From positions 62,001-126,000 of the forward strand of contig NZ_CYUD01000010.1 of the NCBI RefSeq assembly GCF_001458295.1: a stretch of 64,000 nucleotides of DNA. Direction: 5' to 3'. Made by a program: the position numbers and the translations under genes. The notes under the pieces are model-generated. The model was not told where the DNA came from and made no database searches. It saw nothing but the letters and a program-made list of their open reading frames with translations. This document shows positions 63,707 through 64,000 of this stretch, piece by piece (positions within the stretch are counted from its first letter, which is position 1; each line of letters starts with the position of its first letter). The stretch is from Ruegeria denitrificans. GTDB lineage: Bacteria > Pseudomonadota > Alphaproteobacteria > Rhodobacterales > Rhodobacteraceae.

Positions 63707-64000
63707 CTGATCGATAGAGAATTGGACAAAATAGACCAACGCATCCTGCAAGAGCTGGAAATCAACGGAAGGTTGTCGATCGTCGATCTTGCGGCACGTG
63801 TCAACCTGACCAATACCCCCTGCTCCGAGCGGGTCAAGCGCTTGGAAAAAAACGGGTACATCAAAGGCTATTGTGCCATCGTCGATAAAGAGCGAATGGG
63901 GCTAGCCTTGGTCACGGTTGTGCAGGTTTCACTGGCCGCGACGGCTGAGCAATCTCTTGGTAGGTTCAATGACGCTGTCCGTAATATTCCAGAAATTGAA
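63707..64000 (+). CDS. Lrp/AsnC-family regulator (3' end outside window)
   Basis: 98 codons are visible. DKIDQRILQELEINGRLSIVDLAARVNLT... is the Lrp HTH start, and CSERVKRLEKNGYIKGYCAIVDKERMGLALVTVVQVSL leads into the RAM ligand domain. The start is uncertain: CTG at 63707 has AGGGA at six bases; TTG at 63722 lacks a good site. Amino-acid-responsive control of the divergent Usp/alanine symporter genes is likely. Confidence 0.8.
   Translation, partial: MIDRELDKIDQRILQELEINGRLSIVDLAARVNLTNTPCSERVKRLEKNGYIKGYCAIVDKERMGLALVTVVQVSLAATAEQSLGRFNDAVRNIPEIE

Noticed and set aside
1..64000. CRISPR arrays, prophage or insertion sequences
   Set aside because: No spaced direct-repeat series, no Cas, no transposase or phage structural gene was recognised.

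Overview
The window looks like a chromosomal segment of a marine Roseobacter-group alphaproteobacterium (Rhodobacteraceae). This rests on high GC, the gene families present, the alternative spermidine operon, the imelysin/di-haem iron cassette, and roseobacter-style intergenic repeats with a CTTCATCT..AAAAATACCTT core. No phage, transposase, CRISPR array or integrase was recognised. Species-level placement is not possible from the sequence alone.

Layout. 1-6.0 kb: purine salvage/catabolism (xdhB partial, xdhC, NCS2 permease, guaD). 6.1-9.8 kb: a self-contained Rieske oxygenase operon under a TetR regulator, with two perfect 16-bp operators. 9.8-16.3 kb: iron and metal genes (DUF2796/ZrgA-like protein, imelysin, bfd-bfr, di-haem oxidoreductase, second imelysin, DUF1513). 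16.4-21.6 kb: polyamine operon (arginine decarboxylase, carboxynorspermidine dehydrogenase, carboxynorspermidine decarboxylase, agmatinase) that can make spermidine without SpeD/SpeE. 21.6-26 kb: HD-domain protein, LysR regulator, LptF-like permease, a ClpP/crotonase-like secreted protein, tRNA-Trp, lysophospholipid acyltransferase-like protein. 26-34.2 kb: a 1070-residue self-sufficient reductive dehalogenase-type protein (duplicated cobalamin-domain halves, two 4Fe-4S, flavin reductase, 2Fe-2S). It lies on the same strand as a three-subunit molybdenum hydroxylase and a MoaD-like protein, with a divergent LysR gene. 34.2-39.9 kb: fused alpha/beta 2-oxoacid dehydrogenase E1, an odd FabD-like acyltransferase and a DAO-type flavoprotein, with LysR. 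40-42.7 kb: acyl-CoA dehydrogenase, a second TetR with three matching operators, a 27-residue microprotein and a PNPOx-like protein. 42.8-45.7 kb: copper ATPase and CueR. 45.8-49.8 kb: beta-hydroxyacid dehydrogenase and a kinase-M23-aminotransferase fusion. 49.9-51.4 kb: hemP (55 codons), a Cys-rich partner, and gph. 51.4-58 kb: a structured intergenic element, TauE-like and DUF2189 membrane proteins, then a K+ channel and an AI-2E/HlyD/DUF2955 export operon of lower apparent GC. 58.2-64 kb: LysR plus SHMT-like enzyme, rpmI-rplT, alanine symporter, Usp, and a truncated Lrp regulator.

How parts work together. GuaD deaminates guanine to xanthine, XDH oxidises it, and the permease supplies bases. 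The irpA, bfd-bfr and hemP loci share a 17-bp near-palindrome, CTKACTAAWTWA-like, and so probably form one iron regulon. SpeA and agmatinase make putrescine, which the carboxynorspermidine pair extends. The most novel-looking elements are the dehalogenase/Mo-hydroxylase block, the E1/FabD-like/DAO block, the Rieske operon with its paired palindromes, and the three-domain kinase/peptidase/phospho-lyase fusion.
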